A DNA stretch of 64,000 nucleotides from Domibacillus indicus (GCF_023715895.1 NZ_JAMBOO010000001.1:186001-250000); one strand, 5' to 3'; shown: positions 28,199 through 37,687, counted from the stretch's first letter. The notes: generated from the letters alone by a model not told the origin. Numbers and translations are program-made.

Positions 28199-28639
28199 TT
28201 ATTTTCCTAGGAATGATTTAAGCATCCAAACATGCTTCTCTAGGCTTTGGTGGATCGCCAGAAGCATATCGCCTGTTGTTTCATCGCCTACTTCAGCGGC
28301 TAAATCCATTGCCTCTTTTAATTCGCCAGTCAGCGTTGTAAAGTCATTGACAACTGACTGTACCATTTCTTCCGCAGCTTCCTGCCCTTCTGCTTCATTT
28401 ACCGTTGCCAGTTCAAGGGATTCACGAAGCGTTGCTACCGGCTTTCCGTCCAGCGCCAAAAGACGCTCAGCCAGCTCATCAATATGCCCGCTTGCTTCAG
28501 TGTATAACTCTTCAAATTTTGCATGCAGCGTAAAGAACTGGGGTCCTTTTACATACCAATGATAGTTATGAAGCTTTGTATAAAGCACCGTCCAGTTTGC
28601 AACCTGTTTGTTTACACTGCTGATTAGCTGTTCTGACAT
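28199..28639 (-). CDS. dps: Dps-family ferritin-like DNA/iron protection protein
   Basis: A 146-residue ferritin-like four-helix protein. [10 protein letters not shown] with H27, followed by [12 protein letters not shown] (H39) and GHIDELAER (D54, E58), matches the inter-subunit ferroxidase centre of Dps. Dodecamers oxidise and store iron and limit hydroxyl-radical damage. TTGGAGGAGA precedes the ATG. A SigB-type promoter upstream suggests general-stress control, as known for dps in B. subtilis. Confidence 0.92.
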   Translation of the reverse strand: MSEQLISSVNKQVANWTVLYTKLHNYHWYVKGPQFFTLHAKFEELYTEASGHIDELAERLLALDGKPVATLRESLELATVNEAEGQEAAEEMVQSVVNDFTTLTGELKEAMDLAAEVGDETTGDMLLAIHQSLEKHVWMLKSFLGK

Positions 28640-28687
28640 AAAAGAATCTCCTCCAACATTTTCAAAATTTATCTCGACTTTTTTAGT

Positions 28688-28712
28688 ATACCACTCTTAT
28701 ACAGAACTAAAC
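28688..28712 (-). promoter_or_regulatory. Candidate SigB promoter of dps
   Basis: Minus strand: GTTTAG (28712-28707), 13-base spacer, TGGTAT (28693-28688), close to the SigB consensus GTTTAA-N13-GGGTAT. A SigA-like TATACT overlaps it. Confidence 0.6.
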
Positions 28713-28749
28713 AAAAACGTGATACACTATGAAAAAAGGAGGGATTTCC

Positions 28750-28905
28750 TTGTCGGATATGATGATAGTCCTTATCATTTCTGTGCTTGTTGTTCTCGTT
28801 GTACTGGCTCTTTCCTTATTCACCATTCAAAAAGGATACCGTTACAAACACACGATTGATCCGCCAAAAGAAAACTCCGCATATAAAAAACAGGAGGAAA
28901 AATGA
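28750..28905 (+). CDS. ytzI: Small single-pass membrane protein YtzI
   Basis: A 51-residue protein starting at TTG 28750 with GGAGGGATTTCC upstream. Residues 4-26 ([20 protein letters not shown]) are one hydrophobic helix, followed by a charged tail [17 protein letters not shown]. Position directly before yidD matches ytzI of B. subtilis. The yidD ATG overlaps its last codons, and the yidD ribosome site (CAGGAGG) lies inside this gene, so translation is coupled. Function unknown; the link to YidD suggests membrane biogenesis. Confidence 0.72.
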   Translation: MSDMMIVLIISVLVVLVVLALSLFTIQKGYRYKHTIDPPKENSAYKKQEEK

Positions 28906-29138
28906 AAAAGCTATTCTTGTTTTTGATCCGCTTTTACCAAAAAGGAATTTCACCGCTAAAGCCGCCTTCATGCCGCTTTTATCCGACTTGTTCCCATTAT
29001 GGGTACGAAGCCGTTCAAAAGCATGGAGCCCTGAAAGGCGGACTGCTTGCTGTTATTCGTATTTTAAAATGCCATCCGTTTCACCCTGGCGGCGTAGATT
29101 ATGTGCCCGAAAAGTGGCCGCTAAAAAAAAGAAATTGA
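28902..29138 (+). CDS. yidD: Membrane protein insertion efficiency factor YidD
   Basis: 78 residues. The conserved YidD sequence is evident: [30 protein letters not shown] and KCHPFHPGG. The family is thought to assist YidC/Sec-dependent membrane insertion from the inner face of the membrane. B. subtilis name ytjA. Convergent with menC, whose stop lies two bases away, with no clear terminator between. Confidence 0.92.
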   Translation: MKKLFLFLIRFYQKGISPLKPPSCRFYPTCSHYGYEAVQKHGALKGGLLAVIRILKCHPFHPGGVDYVPEKWPLKKRN

Positions 29139-29139
29139 A

Positions 29140-30240
29140 TTAAGCGGAATGAACCGCTTTTCGCTGCTTTTCTATTCGCTTCCGGCTGACTTCGAAGCCA
29201 ATGCCTGGTTCCTCCGACAAGTGAATCCGGCCGTTTTGAACAAAAATGCCGGGCTCAATAAAATCTTCTTCCCAGTAGTAGTCAGTGGAGACAATGTCAC
29301 CTGGCATCGTAAATCCTGGAAGCGAAGCAAGCGCCACATTGTGTGCGCGCGAAATGCCAAATTCAATCATCCCGCCTGCCCAAAGATCGATATTCTGTTG
29401 AAGGCAGTAATCATGAATGCGTTTTGCTTCCGATATTCCTCCTACTCGGCTGAATTTTACATTGATCACCCGGCAGGCCTTCATTTCAACCGCACACTTG
29501 GCATCATGAAAAGAACGGATGCTTTCGTCTAAACAAACCGATGTCTTAAGCTGGCGTTGCAGCTTCGCATGGTTCCACATGTCGTCTGCTTCAAGCGGCT
29601 GTTCGATCATCATCAGTCCATATGTATCGAGCGTTTTTAAATGATCAATATTCTGCATCGAGTAGGCTGAATTGGCATCAGCCATCAGTGAAATGTGTGG
29701 GTATGCTTTACGAATTGCTGCCAGCATTTCGATGTCTGTGCCCTGGCTGATTTTCACTTTAATGCGCCCGTATCCAGCTTCTACATGAGCTTGTATGCGT
29801 TCCAGCATGTCGTCCGTTGTTTTTCCTGAAGCAACCGCTCCGACCGAAATAGATGAGCGCGCTCCGCCAAGCACTTCAAAAAGCGGCTGATCCAGCTTTT
29901 TAGCGTACAAATCCCACAGTGCTGATTCTACACCCGCTTTAGCCATCCGATTGCCCCGTACAGCCCAAAAAAGAGACGATGCATCCGCCGGATGAGAAAT
30001 GTCATGCTCTTTTAGCAGCGGAAACAGCACGTCCTTTATAATGTGCCACTCTGTGGCCACCGTTTCTTCCGTATACCATGGCGTAGAAAAAGCGGACGCT
30101 TCCCCCCAGCCTACTGTCCCATCCCGGTCTTCTACCTCAATGATAATTGCTTCCCGCTTCGTGACCGTTTCCAAGTGTGTGTAAAATGGCGCTTTCAGCG
30201 GCATTTCTACTATATGCATCGTGAGCCGCTTAATGTTCAT
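29140..30240 (-). CDS. menC: o-Succinylbenzoate synthase
   Basis: An enolase-superfamily enzyme of about 366 residues that dehydrates SHCHC to o-succinylbenzoate in menaquinone synthesis. KVKIS supplies the catalytic lysine pair, and ADANSAY, EQPL and DES the three metal ligands. I chose ATG 30240 (protein begins MNIKRLTMHIVE), which overlaps the end of menE and has TGGAGTGAG upstream; an in-frame start at 30294 has no support. Last gene of menF-D-H-B-E-C. Confidence 0.92.
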   Translation of the reverse strand: MNIKRLTMHIVEMPLKAPFYTHLETVTKREAIIIEVEDRDGTVGWGEASAFSTPWYTEETVATEWHIIKDVLFPLLKEHDISHPADASSLFWAVRGNRMAKAGVESALWDLYAKKLDQPLFEVLGGARSSISVGAVASGKTTDDMLERIQAHVEAGYGRIKVKISQGTDIEMLAAIRKAYPHISLMADANSAYSMQNIDHLKTLDTYGLMMIEQPLEADDMWNHAKLQRQLKTSVCLDESIRSFHDAKCAVEMKACRVINVKFSRVGGISEAKRIHDYCLQQNIDLWAGGMIEFGISRAHNVALASLPGFTMPGDIVSTDYYWEEDFIEPGIFVQNGRIHLSEEPGIGFEVSRKRIEKQRKAVHSA

Positions 30241-31666
30241 AACGCTCACTCCACTGGCTGGCCAGTTCACGCCGGAGCAATTTATTTGCCGCATTTCTCG
30301 GCAGGACTTCTACTTCAATAAAATAAGCCGGCACTTTAAAACGGGCGAGCTTTTCCTGACAGAAATGCATCAATTCCGCTTTCGAAACCGGAGATCGCGC
30401 CACATAAAAAGCAGCGGGAACACTTCCCCATTTCTCATCCGGCACACCCGCCACCCCGGCTTCTAAAAGGGCTGGATGACCGGTAAGGACGGACTCGATT
30501 TCAGCCGGGTAAATATTTTCACCGCCAGAAATAATTAAATCGGAACGGCGGTCCAGCACATATAAAAATCCTTCTTCATCAAGCCGGCCGATATCTCCAG
30601 TCCGAAACCAGCCGTTTTGAAAAGCCTGCTCGTTCGCGTCCGGGCGGTTTAAGTAGCCTGGCGTCACGTTGGGGCCGCTGACCCAAATTTCTCCCTCGTC
30701 TTCTCCATCAATATGGATCGCGCATGGAAACAAAGGCTTGCCGGCGGAACCGATTTTCCGGAAAGCATCTTCTGGTGCGAGCGTTACAATTTGAGAGGAA
30801 GTCTCAGTCATGCCATACGTTTGGTAAACAGGGACCCCTTTTGCCTGGCACGTCTCCAATATGGAAAGAGGAGCAGGGCCTCCGCCCAGAAGAACACAGC
30901 GAAGCCGGGCGTGGTACGCTCCCTCGAGTGTATGCAGCATGGAAGAAAGCATGGCCGTGACAACTGAAATCATGGTCACTCGTCCTTCTTGTAACAGTCC
31001 GTTTACATAGTTCGGATCAAATTTTTCAACGAGGCACACTTCCATCCCATACAACACGCTTTTCATTAAAATAGAATACCCTGAAATATGAAATAGAGGC
31101 ACGGCACAAAGCCAGGCATCGTCCGAGTGAAGACCAAGATTTAAAGCCGAAGCTGTCGCGCTGGCATAATGATTGCCATACGTCTGTTTAACACCTTTTG
31201 GCCGTCCTGTTGTACCAGATGTATACATAAGCGAGCAAATGTCTTCTAAAGCAAACATTTCACGCTTGTTTTCTTTCGCTGCTTTCTCGAATGAGGTAAA
31301 ACAAAAAGAACGTATATCTGTCACAGAATGAGCTTTATTCTGATGCTCCCCGTCATACAGCAGACACACAGCATCGGCATCTTGAAGCTGCCAGGCCAGT
31401 TCTTCTGCGGCCAGCCGGCTGTTTAGCATTACTGCTGCAGCGCCGATCTGCTGAAGAGCATGAATGAGAAAAACCGTGTCCGGACGATTTCCTGCCAACA
31501 CACCGCAATAGTCGCCTTTTTTTATTCCCGCTGCCTTCAATTGATCTGCCAGCACGGATGCTTTATCGAACAATTGTGAAAAGGTCCACGTTTCGTTATA
31601 AAAAGCAAGAGCCGTTCGCCCAGGAGTTAGAAAAGCACGCTGCTGAAGCCAGTTTGGCATGTTCAT
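30230..31666 (-). CDS. menE: o-Succinylbenzoate-CoA ligase
   Basis: An ANL-superfamily acyl-CoA synthetase of about 478 residues that activates OSB. The P-loop is YTSGTTGRPKGVKQT, with YQTYGMTETSS, GWFRTGDIG and DRRSDLIISGGENI as later core motifs. ATG 31666 is preceded by GGAAAGGATGATC; a frame from 31684 overlaps that site. A terminator-like stem lies between it and menB (see finding). Confidence 0.93.
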   Translation of the reverse strand: MNMPNWLQQRAFLTPGRTALAFYNETWTFSQLFDKASVLADQLKAAGIKKGDYCGVLAGNRPDTVFLIHALQQIGAAAVMLNSRLAAEELAWQLQDADAVCLLYDGEHQNKAHSVTDIRSFCFTSFEKAAKENKREMFALEDICSLMYTSGTTGRPKGVKQTYGNHYASATASALNLGLHSDDAWLCAVPLFHISGYSILMKSVLYGMEVCLVEKFDPNYVNGLLQEGRVTMISVVTAMLSSMLHTLEGAYHARLRCVLLGGGPAPLSILETCQAKGVPVYQTYGMTETSSQIVTLAPEDAFRKIGSAGKPLFPCAIHIDGEDEGEIWVSGPNVTPGYLNRPDANEQAFQNGWFRTGDIGRLDEEGFLYVLDRRSDLIISGGENIYPAEIESVLTGHPALLEAGVAGVPDEKWGSVPAAFYVARSPVSKAELMHFCQEKLARFKVPAYFIEVEVLPRNAANKLLRRELASQWSERYEH

Positions 31667-31686
31667 TATGATCATCCTTTCCATTT

Positions 31687-31718
31687 AAAAAAAGAGTGTC
31701 CGGTATAGGACACTCTTT
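31687..31718 (-). terminator. Terminator-like hairpin between menB and menE
   Basis: Minus strand AAAGAGTGTCC / GGACACTCTTT stem followed by seven T, then the menE ribosome site within 15 bases. It lies inside the men gene series. Confidence 0.85.
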
Positions 31719-31726
31719 CGATTTCG

Positions 31727-32545
31727 TTACGGGAATCTTGGGAACTGGCCAAAGTCCGGATCGCGTTTTTCTTTGAACGAATCGCGTCCTTCTTTTGCTT
31801 CATCTGTTGTGTAGTAAAGAAGCGTCGCATCACCTGCAAACTGCTGCAGGCCTGCAAGACCATCTGTGTCCGCATTCATAGCCGCTTTGATAAAGCGAAG
31901 CGCCGTCGGGCTTTTTGAAAGCATTTCTTCCGCCCACTGCACTGTTTCTTCTTCTAATTTTTCAAGTGGTACAACCGTGTTTACAAGACCCATGTCCAAT
32001 GCTTCCTGCGCATTGTACTGACGGCAAAGGAACCAAATTTCACGCGCTTTTTTATGGCCGACGATGCGTGCCAGGTAGCCTGAACCGTAACCAGCATCAA
32101 AGGAGCCGACTTTCGGTCCTGTTTGTCCGAATACAGCATTGTCTGCTGCAATCGTTAAATCACATACAACGTGAAGCACATGGCCGCCGCCGATTGCATA
32201 GCCTGCCACCATTGCGATTACCGGCTTTGGAATAACACGGATCAAACGCTGTAAATCCAGCACGTTTAAGCGTGGAATTTGGTCATCTCCTACGTAGCCG
32301 CCATGGCCGCGCACTTTTTGGTCACCGCCGGAGCAGAATGCTTTTCCGCCTTCACCGGCTAAAATAATAACGCCAATTTTAGAATCGTCACGCGCATATG
32401 CAAATGCATCGATCATTTCCGTGACTGTTTTCGGACGAAATGCGTTATGTACTTTGGGACGGTTGATCGTCACTTTGGCAATGCCATTATACGTTTCATA
32501 CTTAATGTCTTCGTATTCGCGTTCTTTTACCCAATTAATTGCCAC
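31727..32545 (-). CDS. menB: 1,4-Dihydroxy-2-naphthoyl-CoA synthase
   Basis: A 272-residue crotonase-superfamily enzyme closing the second naphthoquinone ring. [17 protein letters not shown] and [17 protein letters not shown] (oxyanion hole) plus the tail [11 protein letters not shown] are characteristic of MenB. It starts at GTG 32545 with AAGGAGGAC eight bases upstream, overlapping the menH end by 11 bases. Confidence 0.96.
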   Translation of the reverse strand: MAINWVKEREYEDIKYETYNGIAKVTINRPKVHNAFRPKTVTEMIDAFAYARDDSKIGVIILAGEGGKAFCSGGDQKVRGHGGYVGDDQIPRLNVLDLQRLIRVIPKPVIAMVAGYAIGGGHVLHVVCDLTIAADNAVFGQTGPKVGSFDAGYGSGYLARIVGHKKAREIWFLCRQYNAQEALDMGLVNTVVPLEKLEEETVQWAEEMLSKSPTALRFIKAAMNADTDGLAGLQQFAGDATLLYYTTDEAKEGRDSFKEKRDPDFGQFPRFP

Positions 32546-33329
32546 TTTGTTGTCCTCCTTTTTGATTCAACAAAAACGTCTTTACTATTGTACCAAATTT
32601 TTCGCGCTGCTCCACATGAATTGCATGGCCTGCTCCGTCAAATTGAATCCATTCACAAGATGGAAGCCGCTCCTTCATCCGGCAGGCGATACGTGTAAAT
32701 TTTTCATCCTGCGTTCCTGTAAGCAGCAAAACAGGCATGCTAAGCGTTTGAAGCCGGTTCCAATACGAGGGCTGGCTGCCGGTTCCCATCAAACGAAGTG
32801 ACGACGCCAGCCCTTCTGCCGACTGGGCCAGGCGCTCCCTCCGGACCTTTTCTTGAACAGCCGCTGGAAGTTTTTTCTGTGAAGCAAACATTGGAATACT
32901 TCCCCAAAAATCAACGAACGAGGCAACGCCTTCCTGTTCAATTCGTTGAGCCAGTTTTTCGTCTGATTGCCGCCTTGCTGCACGCTCTTCTTCACTCTCG
33001 AGCCCCGGTGAAGTGCTTTCCAGCACCAAAGACCGGACCGCTTCTGGGTAAAGAAGCGCGAGAGCCAAAGCGAGGCGGCCGCCCATTGAATAACCGATAA
33101 GGTGAAAAGAAGAAAAACCGGCGTCATTCATCATCTTTTTAAGAGATTCAGCTTCTGTTTCCAAATCTGCTGCTAAGCGGTTTGTTTGTCCATGCCCGGC
33201 AAGATCGGGCATCACAAGCTGAAAGGGAAGATGCTCGTCCAGGCCTTCCCACGTAGAAGAACTTCCCGTAAAACCATGCAGCAATAAAATCGGCTCTCCT
33301 TCACCTTTTACTTGACGAAAAACGGTCAT
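32535..33329 (-). CDS. menH: SHCHC synthase MenH (alpha/beta hydrolase fold)
   Basis: About 264 residues. [10 protein letters not shown] supplies the oxyanion loop and GYSMGGRL the nucleophile serine; GTQDEKF and [10 protein letters not shown] give Asp and His. MenH eliminates pyruvate from SEPHCHC to give SHCHC. The ATG overlaps the menD stop (ATGA), so I rejected an upstream in-frame start at 33368 inside menD. B. subtilis ytxM. Confidence 0.9.
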   Translation of the reverse strand: MTVFRQVKGEGEPILLLHGFTGSSSTWEGLDEHLPFQLVMPDLAGHGQTNRLAADLETEAESLKKMMNDAGFSSFHLIGYSMGGRLALALALLYPEAVRSLVLESTSPGLESEEERAARRQSDEKLAQRIEQEGVASFVDFWGSIPMFASQKKLPAAVQEKVRRERLAQSAEGLASSLRLMGTGSQPSYWNRLQTLSMPVLLLTGTQDEKFTRIACRMKERLPSCEWIQFDGAGHAIHVEQREKFGTIVKTFLLNQKGGQQSGN

Positions 33330-35029
33330 TGAATCACCTGTTTTGCAGCTGCAATCGCTCTTTGCCATAACTCCCGGTGAATCGCTGTGTTTTGGGAACG
33401 ATCCGTTAATGCTTCTAATATGGTGATTCCGTCCCGTTTCACGGACAGTTCTCTTTGAAGCTCGCCGCTGTTCTCAATTCGAACGTAGTGGCAGCCGTAA
33501 AGTGCAGCTGCATGATCAAACTTTAAGCCAGACGGAGTGCCGAACAGCCTTTCAAAATGCTTTTGTTCCCCCGCCTGCGGCAAATAAGAAAAAATGCCGC
33601 CGCCATTGTTGTTCATAATCAAAATGGTCATCGACAGGCCGTTCATTTTGGCCGCCAGCAAACCATTTACATCGTGAAAAAATGATAAATCTCCCATAAC
33701 AGCATAAACCTTTTCCCCGCTTGCGGCAATGCCAAGAGCTGTAGAAACAAGACCGTCTATACCGTTTGCCCCACGATTTCCGTGAAGACGAAGAGTTTGT
33801 TCGCCTGAAAATAAAAAGGAATCAAGATCTCGAATCGGCATACTGTTTCCTGCAAAAACAGAAGAGCCGGATGGCACTGCCTCTAAAAACTGCCGAAACA
33901 ATGAACCTTCGTCCATGCCTTCTGCTTTTTTCATCTCCGAGCGGGCTGCTTCGTTTACGTTCTGCCATAATGCGTACCATGAAGAGCGGCTTCCTTCCAA
34001 TCTCTGTATCATTTCACGGCAAAAAGCGGCGTCATCTACATTCACCATATGGGTCGCAATATGGGAAGGATCACGCCATCCTCCATCTGCGTCTACAATC
34101 ACATGTACCGCATCCTGATGACGCTTCATATATTGCATGAGAGATTTTGAGACCGGCAGCGCACCAAACCGGACGATCGCTTCTGGTTTTAATGCGTCTT
34201 TTATCTCATCATCACGTAAAAAGGCGTCATAGCTGTCAATCACTGTTTTGTCCGTACGAAGCTGCGAAAGCGGATCGGCTACAACCGGCCAGCCTGTTTT
34301 TTCGGAAAGCGAAAGGATCGCTTCTGACATCTCCGGCTTCACAATCTCTCCCGCTACAATAAGACCTTTTTCGACTTTGAGTGCTCCTGCTACATCATCC
34401 AGCATAATCGAATCCGGCACCTTTCTGCCAGAAATCAGCCGAACGGGAGCAGGGATTTTGATTCGTTCAAAAATACCATCATAATCCGGTACGAGCGGCT
34501 CACGGTAAGGAAAATTTAAATGAACCGGCCCTGCCGGTTCAGCAAGTGATTCAAAAACCGCCCGGGCACCTTGTGTGCGGACGTACTGCAACGCAGACTG
34601 ATCTGATTCAGGAAGGGCCATTTCCGCAAACCATTTTGCTGTATGACCGTATAAGTGAAGCTGGTCAATCGTCTGCGGAGCGCCAACATCCCGGAGTTCA
34701 GGCGGACGGTCTGATGTCAGCACAATAAGCGGAACGCGTGAGATTTTCGCTTCCGCTACTGCCGGCATGTAGTTGGCCGCCGCTGTGCCGGATGTACAAA
34801 GAAGCGCAACAGGATTTTGTGTGGCTTTAGCCAGCCCAAGCGCAAAAAAACCCGCCGACCGCTCATCCACTTGAATAAAAGTGCGCAGCCGAGGATGCTC
34901 TTCCATTAATAGCGCCATCGGTGTCGAACGGGAGCCGGGGCTGATGACCGCCTCCTTGACTCCCGAACGGACCAGACTATCTATAAAATGTGCATTGTAT
35001 TGTGTCATGTTGTCCTGATGATTATTCAT
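33326..35029 (-). CDS. menD: SEPHCHC synthase MenD (ThDP-dependent)
   Basis: A 567-residue thiamine-diphosphate enzyme that joins 2-oxoglutarate to isochorismate. The N-terminal half has SPGSRSTPMAL and the Glu-containing VDERSAGFFALGLA; the C-terminal ThDP/Mg motif is GDLSFFHDVNGLL...NNNGGGIFSYL. It starts eight bases inside the menF end, with ATCGGAGGCGG upstream of the ATG. Confidence 0.96.
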   Translation of the reverse strand: MNNHQDNMTQYNAHFIDSLVRSGVKEAVISPGSRSTPMALLMEEHPRLRTFIQVDERSAGFFALGLAKATQNPVALLCTSGTAAANYMPAVAEAKISRVPLIVLTSDRPPELRDVGAPQTIDQLHLYGHTAKWFAEMALPESDQSALQYVRTQGARAVFESLAEPAGPVHLNFPYREPLVPDYDGIFERIKIPAPVRLISGRKVPDSIMLDDVAGALKVEKGLIVAGEIVKPEMSEAILSLSEKTGWPVVADPLSQLRTDKTVIDSYDAFLRDDEIKDALKPEAIVRFGALPVSKSLMQYMKRHQDAVHVIVDADGGWRDPSHIATHMVNVDDAAFCREMIQRLEGSRSSWYALWQNVNEAARSEMKKAEGMDEGSLFRQFLEAVPSGSSVFAGNSMPIRDLDSFLFSGEQTLRLHGNRGANGIDGLVSTALGIAASGEKVYAVMGDLSFFHDVNGLLAAKMNGLSMTILIMNNNGGGIFSYLPQAGEQKHFERLFGTPSGLKFDHAAALYGCHYVRIENSGELQRELSVKRDGITILEALTDRSQNTAIHRELWQRAIAAAKQVIQ

Positions 35030-36416
35030 TGCCGCCTCCGATCGCCCGCAGCATCGGCCGCAGCTTCATGTTTGTTTCCTCAAGCTCCATCTCCGCAACA
35101 GACTCCGCCACTACTCCACAGCCTGCATATAAAAATGCTTCGTTCTGTACCAGTAATCCAGAGCGAATCGCCACCGCAAACTCACCATTTTTCCGGTAAT
35201 CCATCCAGCCAACCGGCGCTGCATAAAAGCCCCGGTCCATATCTTCCAGTTCACGGATCACACCAAGTGCTTTTTCACTCGGAAGTCCGCCAAGTGCAGG
35301 AGTTGGATGAAGTGCCTGAACAAACCGCAGAATAGACTCGTCCTTGTCTGCTTCTCCGATGACCGGCGTATACAGATGCTGAATATCTCTTACTTTCATT
35401 ACGACCGGCGCATCCGGCACGGCCACGTAATCGCACATCGCCTGCATTTCCTCTCGGATCATCTGCACAACATAGTCATGTTCCACCCGGTTTTTACTGT
35501 CATGCAGCAGTGCATCCGCTAATTGCTCATCTTCCTGCTCTGTTGCACCGCGGGCTGTTGAACCGGCAAGGCACGTTGTTAAAACGGTTTGTGCCCGTTT
35601 CTTCACAAGCCGTTCAGGGGAAGCACCTAAAAAACAGCTGTCCATTGCTTCAATAGAAAAAACGAAGCTGTCCGGCTGTCCCTCGTCCAAGCGGCGAAGA
35701 ATGCGGTCTGACGAAATAGTACCGTCAAAAGCAGCCGTTGCTTTGCGGGCCAATACTACTTTCTTCAGATCGTCGTCTGCTTCAATTCGATGAACCGCAG
35801 CTTGAACGGACTCCTTCCACGCTTGTGTATCCCCAGCACGAAGTTCCATTAATACCGCTTCTTTTTCGAATGAACGCTTCAAATCTGACAAAATGGCCTG
35901 CTTCCGTTCTTCAATTTGATCAAACAATCGGCCTGACTCTACATCTTCGCACATCATATTGACCGTTACATATGTTTCACCGCCATAAACCGTCATCATT
36001 AATTCCGGCACATAAAAAAAAGACGGTGCAAAGCGGGACCACTCTTCTCCTTGAAAGCGAAGCGGATCAAATGAAAAACCGCCAAATGCAACGGGCCCTG
36101 TCCCGTAAATATCATAAGGATTATGGATAGAAGCACGCTTTATCAGGGCATCCCACTGCCCTTCCACATCCTCAAACCGCTCGGCTTTGCTGCTTTGGAT
36201 TGTCTGTACGCTGCCGAGTCCTGCAATCGTTCTTTCCCCATCACGGTCTTTGAAATAAAACCGTTCTCCTTTGTACCATTCTTTTCCGTTTTCATAAAAA
36301 CAGATCGGGTCGCCTTTTTCCACTTTTTCTACATAACTGAATAAAGTCGAACCGTTTATTTCGTTTATAAAATCAACAAAGGCCCCTTTAAGCGGGTGCC
36401 CCTTTATCATAGCCAA
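35022..36416 (-). CDS. menF: Isochorismate synthase
   Basis: A chorismate-binding enzyme of about 464 residues that makes isochorismate for menaquinone. LGASPERLV, TCLAGSTARG, HDSKNRVEHDYVV and LHPTPALGGLP are the family core. The best start is TTG 36416, six bases after GGAGGG; ATG 36410 is two codons later, and an ATG at 36452 lacks a site. First gene of the men operon; its 5' region contains a structured leader and a TATAAT -10 at 36519-36524. Confidence 0.93.
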   Translation of the reverse strand: MAMIKGHPLKGAFVDFINEINGSTLFSYVEKVEKGDPICFYENGKEWYKGERFYFKDRDGERTIAGLGSVQTIQSSKAERFEDVEGQWDALIKRASIHNPYDIYGTGPVAFGGFSFDPLRFQGEEWSRFAPSFFYVPELMMTVYGGETYVTVNMMCEDVESGRLFDQIEERKQAILSDLKRSFEKEAVLMELRAGDTQAWKESVQAAVHRIEADDDLKKVVLARKATAAFDGTISSDRILRRLDEGQPDSFVFSIEAMDSCFLGASPERLVKKRAQTVLTTCLAGSTARGATEQEDEQLADALLHDSKNRVEHDYVVQMIREEMQAMCDYVAVPDAPVVMKVRDIQHLYTPVIGEADKDESILRFVQALHPTPALGGLPSEKALGVIRELEDMDRGFYAAPVGWMDYRKNGEFAVAIRSGLLVQNEAFLYAGCGVVAESVAEMELEETNMKLRPMLRAIGGGNE

Positions 36417-36546
36417 TGAAATCCCTCCATTGTGCCGACCACACAGGGTCAAACTTCTTTGGCCCCTTAAGGCACTAAGACATTGCGGCTTTTAAACCGC
36501 GCTTTATGTTTCCTTCTTATTATATACCACTTGTGCTACATTTTCA

Positions 36547-36578
36547 TTTCCGAAAAACGATGTTAGATTTTTCGGAAA
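36547..36578. promoter_or_regulatory. 11-base inverted repeat in the menF-menA divergent region
   Basis: TTTCCGAAAAA (36547-36557) and TTTTTCGGAAA (36568-36578) are perfect inverted arms separated by 10 bases, 21 bases centre to centre. No T-run of terminator type follows. It abuts the weak -35 position of menF and lies about 30 bases before the menA -35. Looks like a dimeric regulator site. Confidence 0.55.
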
Positions 36579-36610
36579 AAATTCAAGATTAATATCCTAT
36601 TGAAAAAGGA

Positions 36611-36639
36611 TTGACACTTTTGGTTCCGTTTTCTACACT
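36611..36639 (+). promoter_or_regulatory. SigA promoter of menA
   Basis: TTGACA (36611-36616), 17-base spacer, TACACT (36634-36639). Confidence 0.82.
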
Positions 36640-36692
36640 TGATGAAGGACATTTGTTTATTTGTTCACAATGAAAATTGGGAGAGAAGAAGA

Positions 36693-37610
36693 ATGAATCA
36701 AACCCCTTCCGCTGACACTGGCTTTCAAATATGGTGGCAGCTTATGCGGCCTCACACGTTAACAGCTGCGTTTGTTCCTGTTTTTCTTGGAACGGCGCTG
36801 GCTCTTGCCCATACAGACCTGCATATTCCGTTGTTTCTAGCGATGTTGATTGCCTCTTTGCTTATTCAGGCAGCAACAAATATGTTTAACGAATACTTTG
36901 ATTTTAAGCGTGGCCTTGATACAGAAAAATCAATTGGTATCGGAGGCGCTATTGTACGCAACGGTGTTAAGCCGAAAACGGTTCTTTATATGGCTTTCGC
37001 TTTTTTTGGCATCGCGCTTTTGCTCGGTCTATACATTTGTACCGCTTCTTCATGGTGGGTCGGCTTAATTGGCATTATTTGTATGGCTGTCGGCTACTTG
37101 TACACAGGCGGCCCCCTTCCGATTGCTTATACACCATTTGGTGAATTGGCATCTGGCGTTTTTATGGGCGGCATTATTATCTATATTTCGTTTTATATTC
37201 AAACGGGTTTCCTGTCCACAACAGCGATTTTATTTTCACTTCCTATTATATTGCTTGTTGGCAGCATTAACTTATCCAACAATATTCGTGACCGTGTTGG
37301 CGACAGGGAAGCCGGCCGAAAAACAATGGCTATTTTAATCGGCCATGACCGTTCGGTTTTCGTTCTTGCTACATCTTTTTTCATCGCTTTCTTGTGGGTG
37401 ATTGTTTTATTATTCACAGATTCAGGTTCCCCTTGGCTGTTTCTTTCATACTTAAGCATTCCAAAAGCCATAAAAGCAGTAAAAGGCTTTAAAGGCAAAG
37501 GCGGGGAACCTCCGTTTCAAATGATGCCGGCGATGAAGGCGACCGCCCAGACCAATACGTTTTACGGCTTCCTTCTTGCTTTCGGCTTATGCATCAGCTA
37601 CCTTTTTTAA
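36693..37610 (+). CDS. menA: 1,4-Dihydroxy-2-naphthoate prenyltransferase
   Basis: A UbiA-family membrane protein of about 305 residues with eight or nine hydrophobic helices. Prenyl-diphosphate/Mg motifs are NEYFDFKRGLD and RDRVGDREAGRKT. It attaches the isoprenoid tail to DHNA. ATG 36693 has GGGAGAG upstream; an ATG at 36639 would start inside the promoter. Divergent from menF, so the 276 bases between carry both promoters and the inverted repeat. Confidence 0.94.
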   Translation: MNQTPSADTGFQIWWQLMRPHTLTAAFVPVFLGTALALAHTDLHIPLFLAMLIASLLIQAATNMFNEYFDFKRGLDTEKSIGIGGAIVRNGVKPKTVLYMAFAFFGIALLLGLYICTASSWWVGLIGIICMAVGYLYTGGPLPIAYTPFGELASGVFMGGIIIYISFYIQTGFLSTTAILFSLPIILLVGSINLSNNIRDRVGDREAGRKTMAILIGHDRSVFVLATSFFIAFLWVIVLLFTDSGSPWLFLSYLSIPKAIKAVKGFKGKGGEPPFQMMPAMKATAQTNTFYGFLLAFGLCISYLF

Positions 37611-37636
37611 CCCGATCAAACAATCGGGTTTTTTTC
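37609..37636 (+). terminator. Terminator of menA
   Basis: AACCCGAT / ATCGGGTT stem with seven T, overlapping the menA stop. Confidence 0.88.
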
Positions 37637-37687
37637 TATGTCAAAACGGCTATAGAATAGGATATAGATGAAAGGATGAGGCAACTT

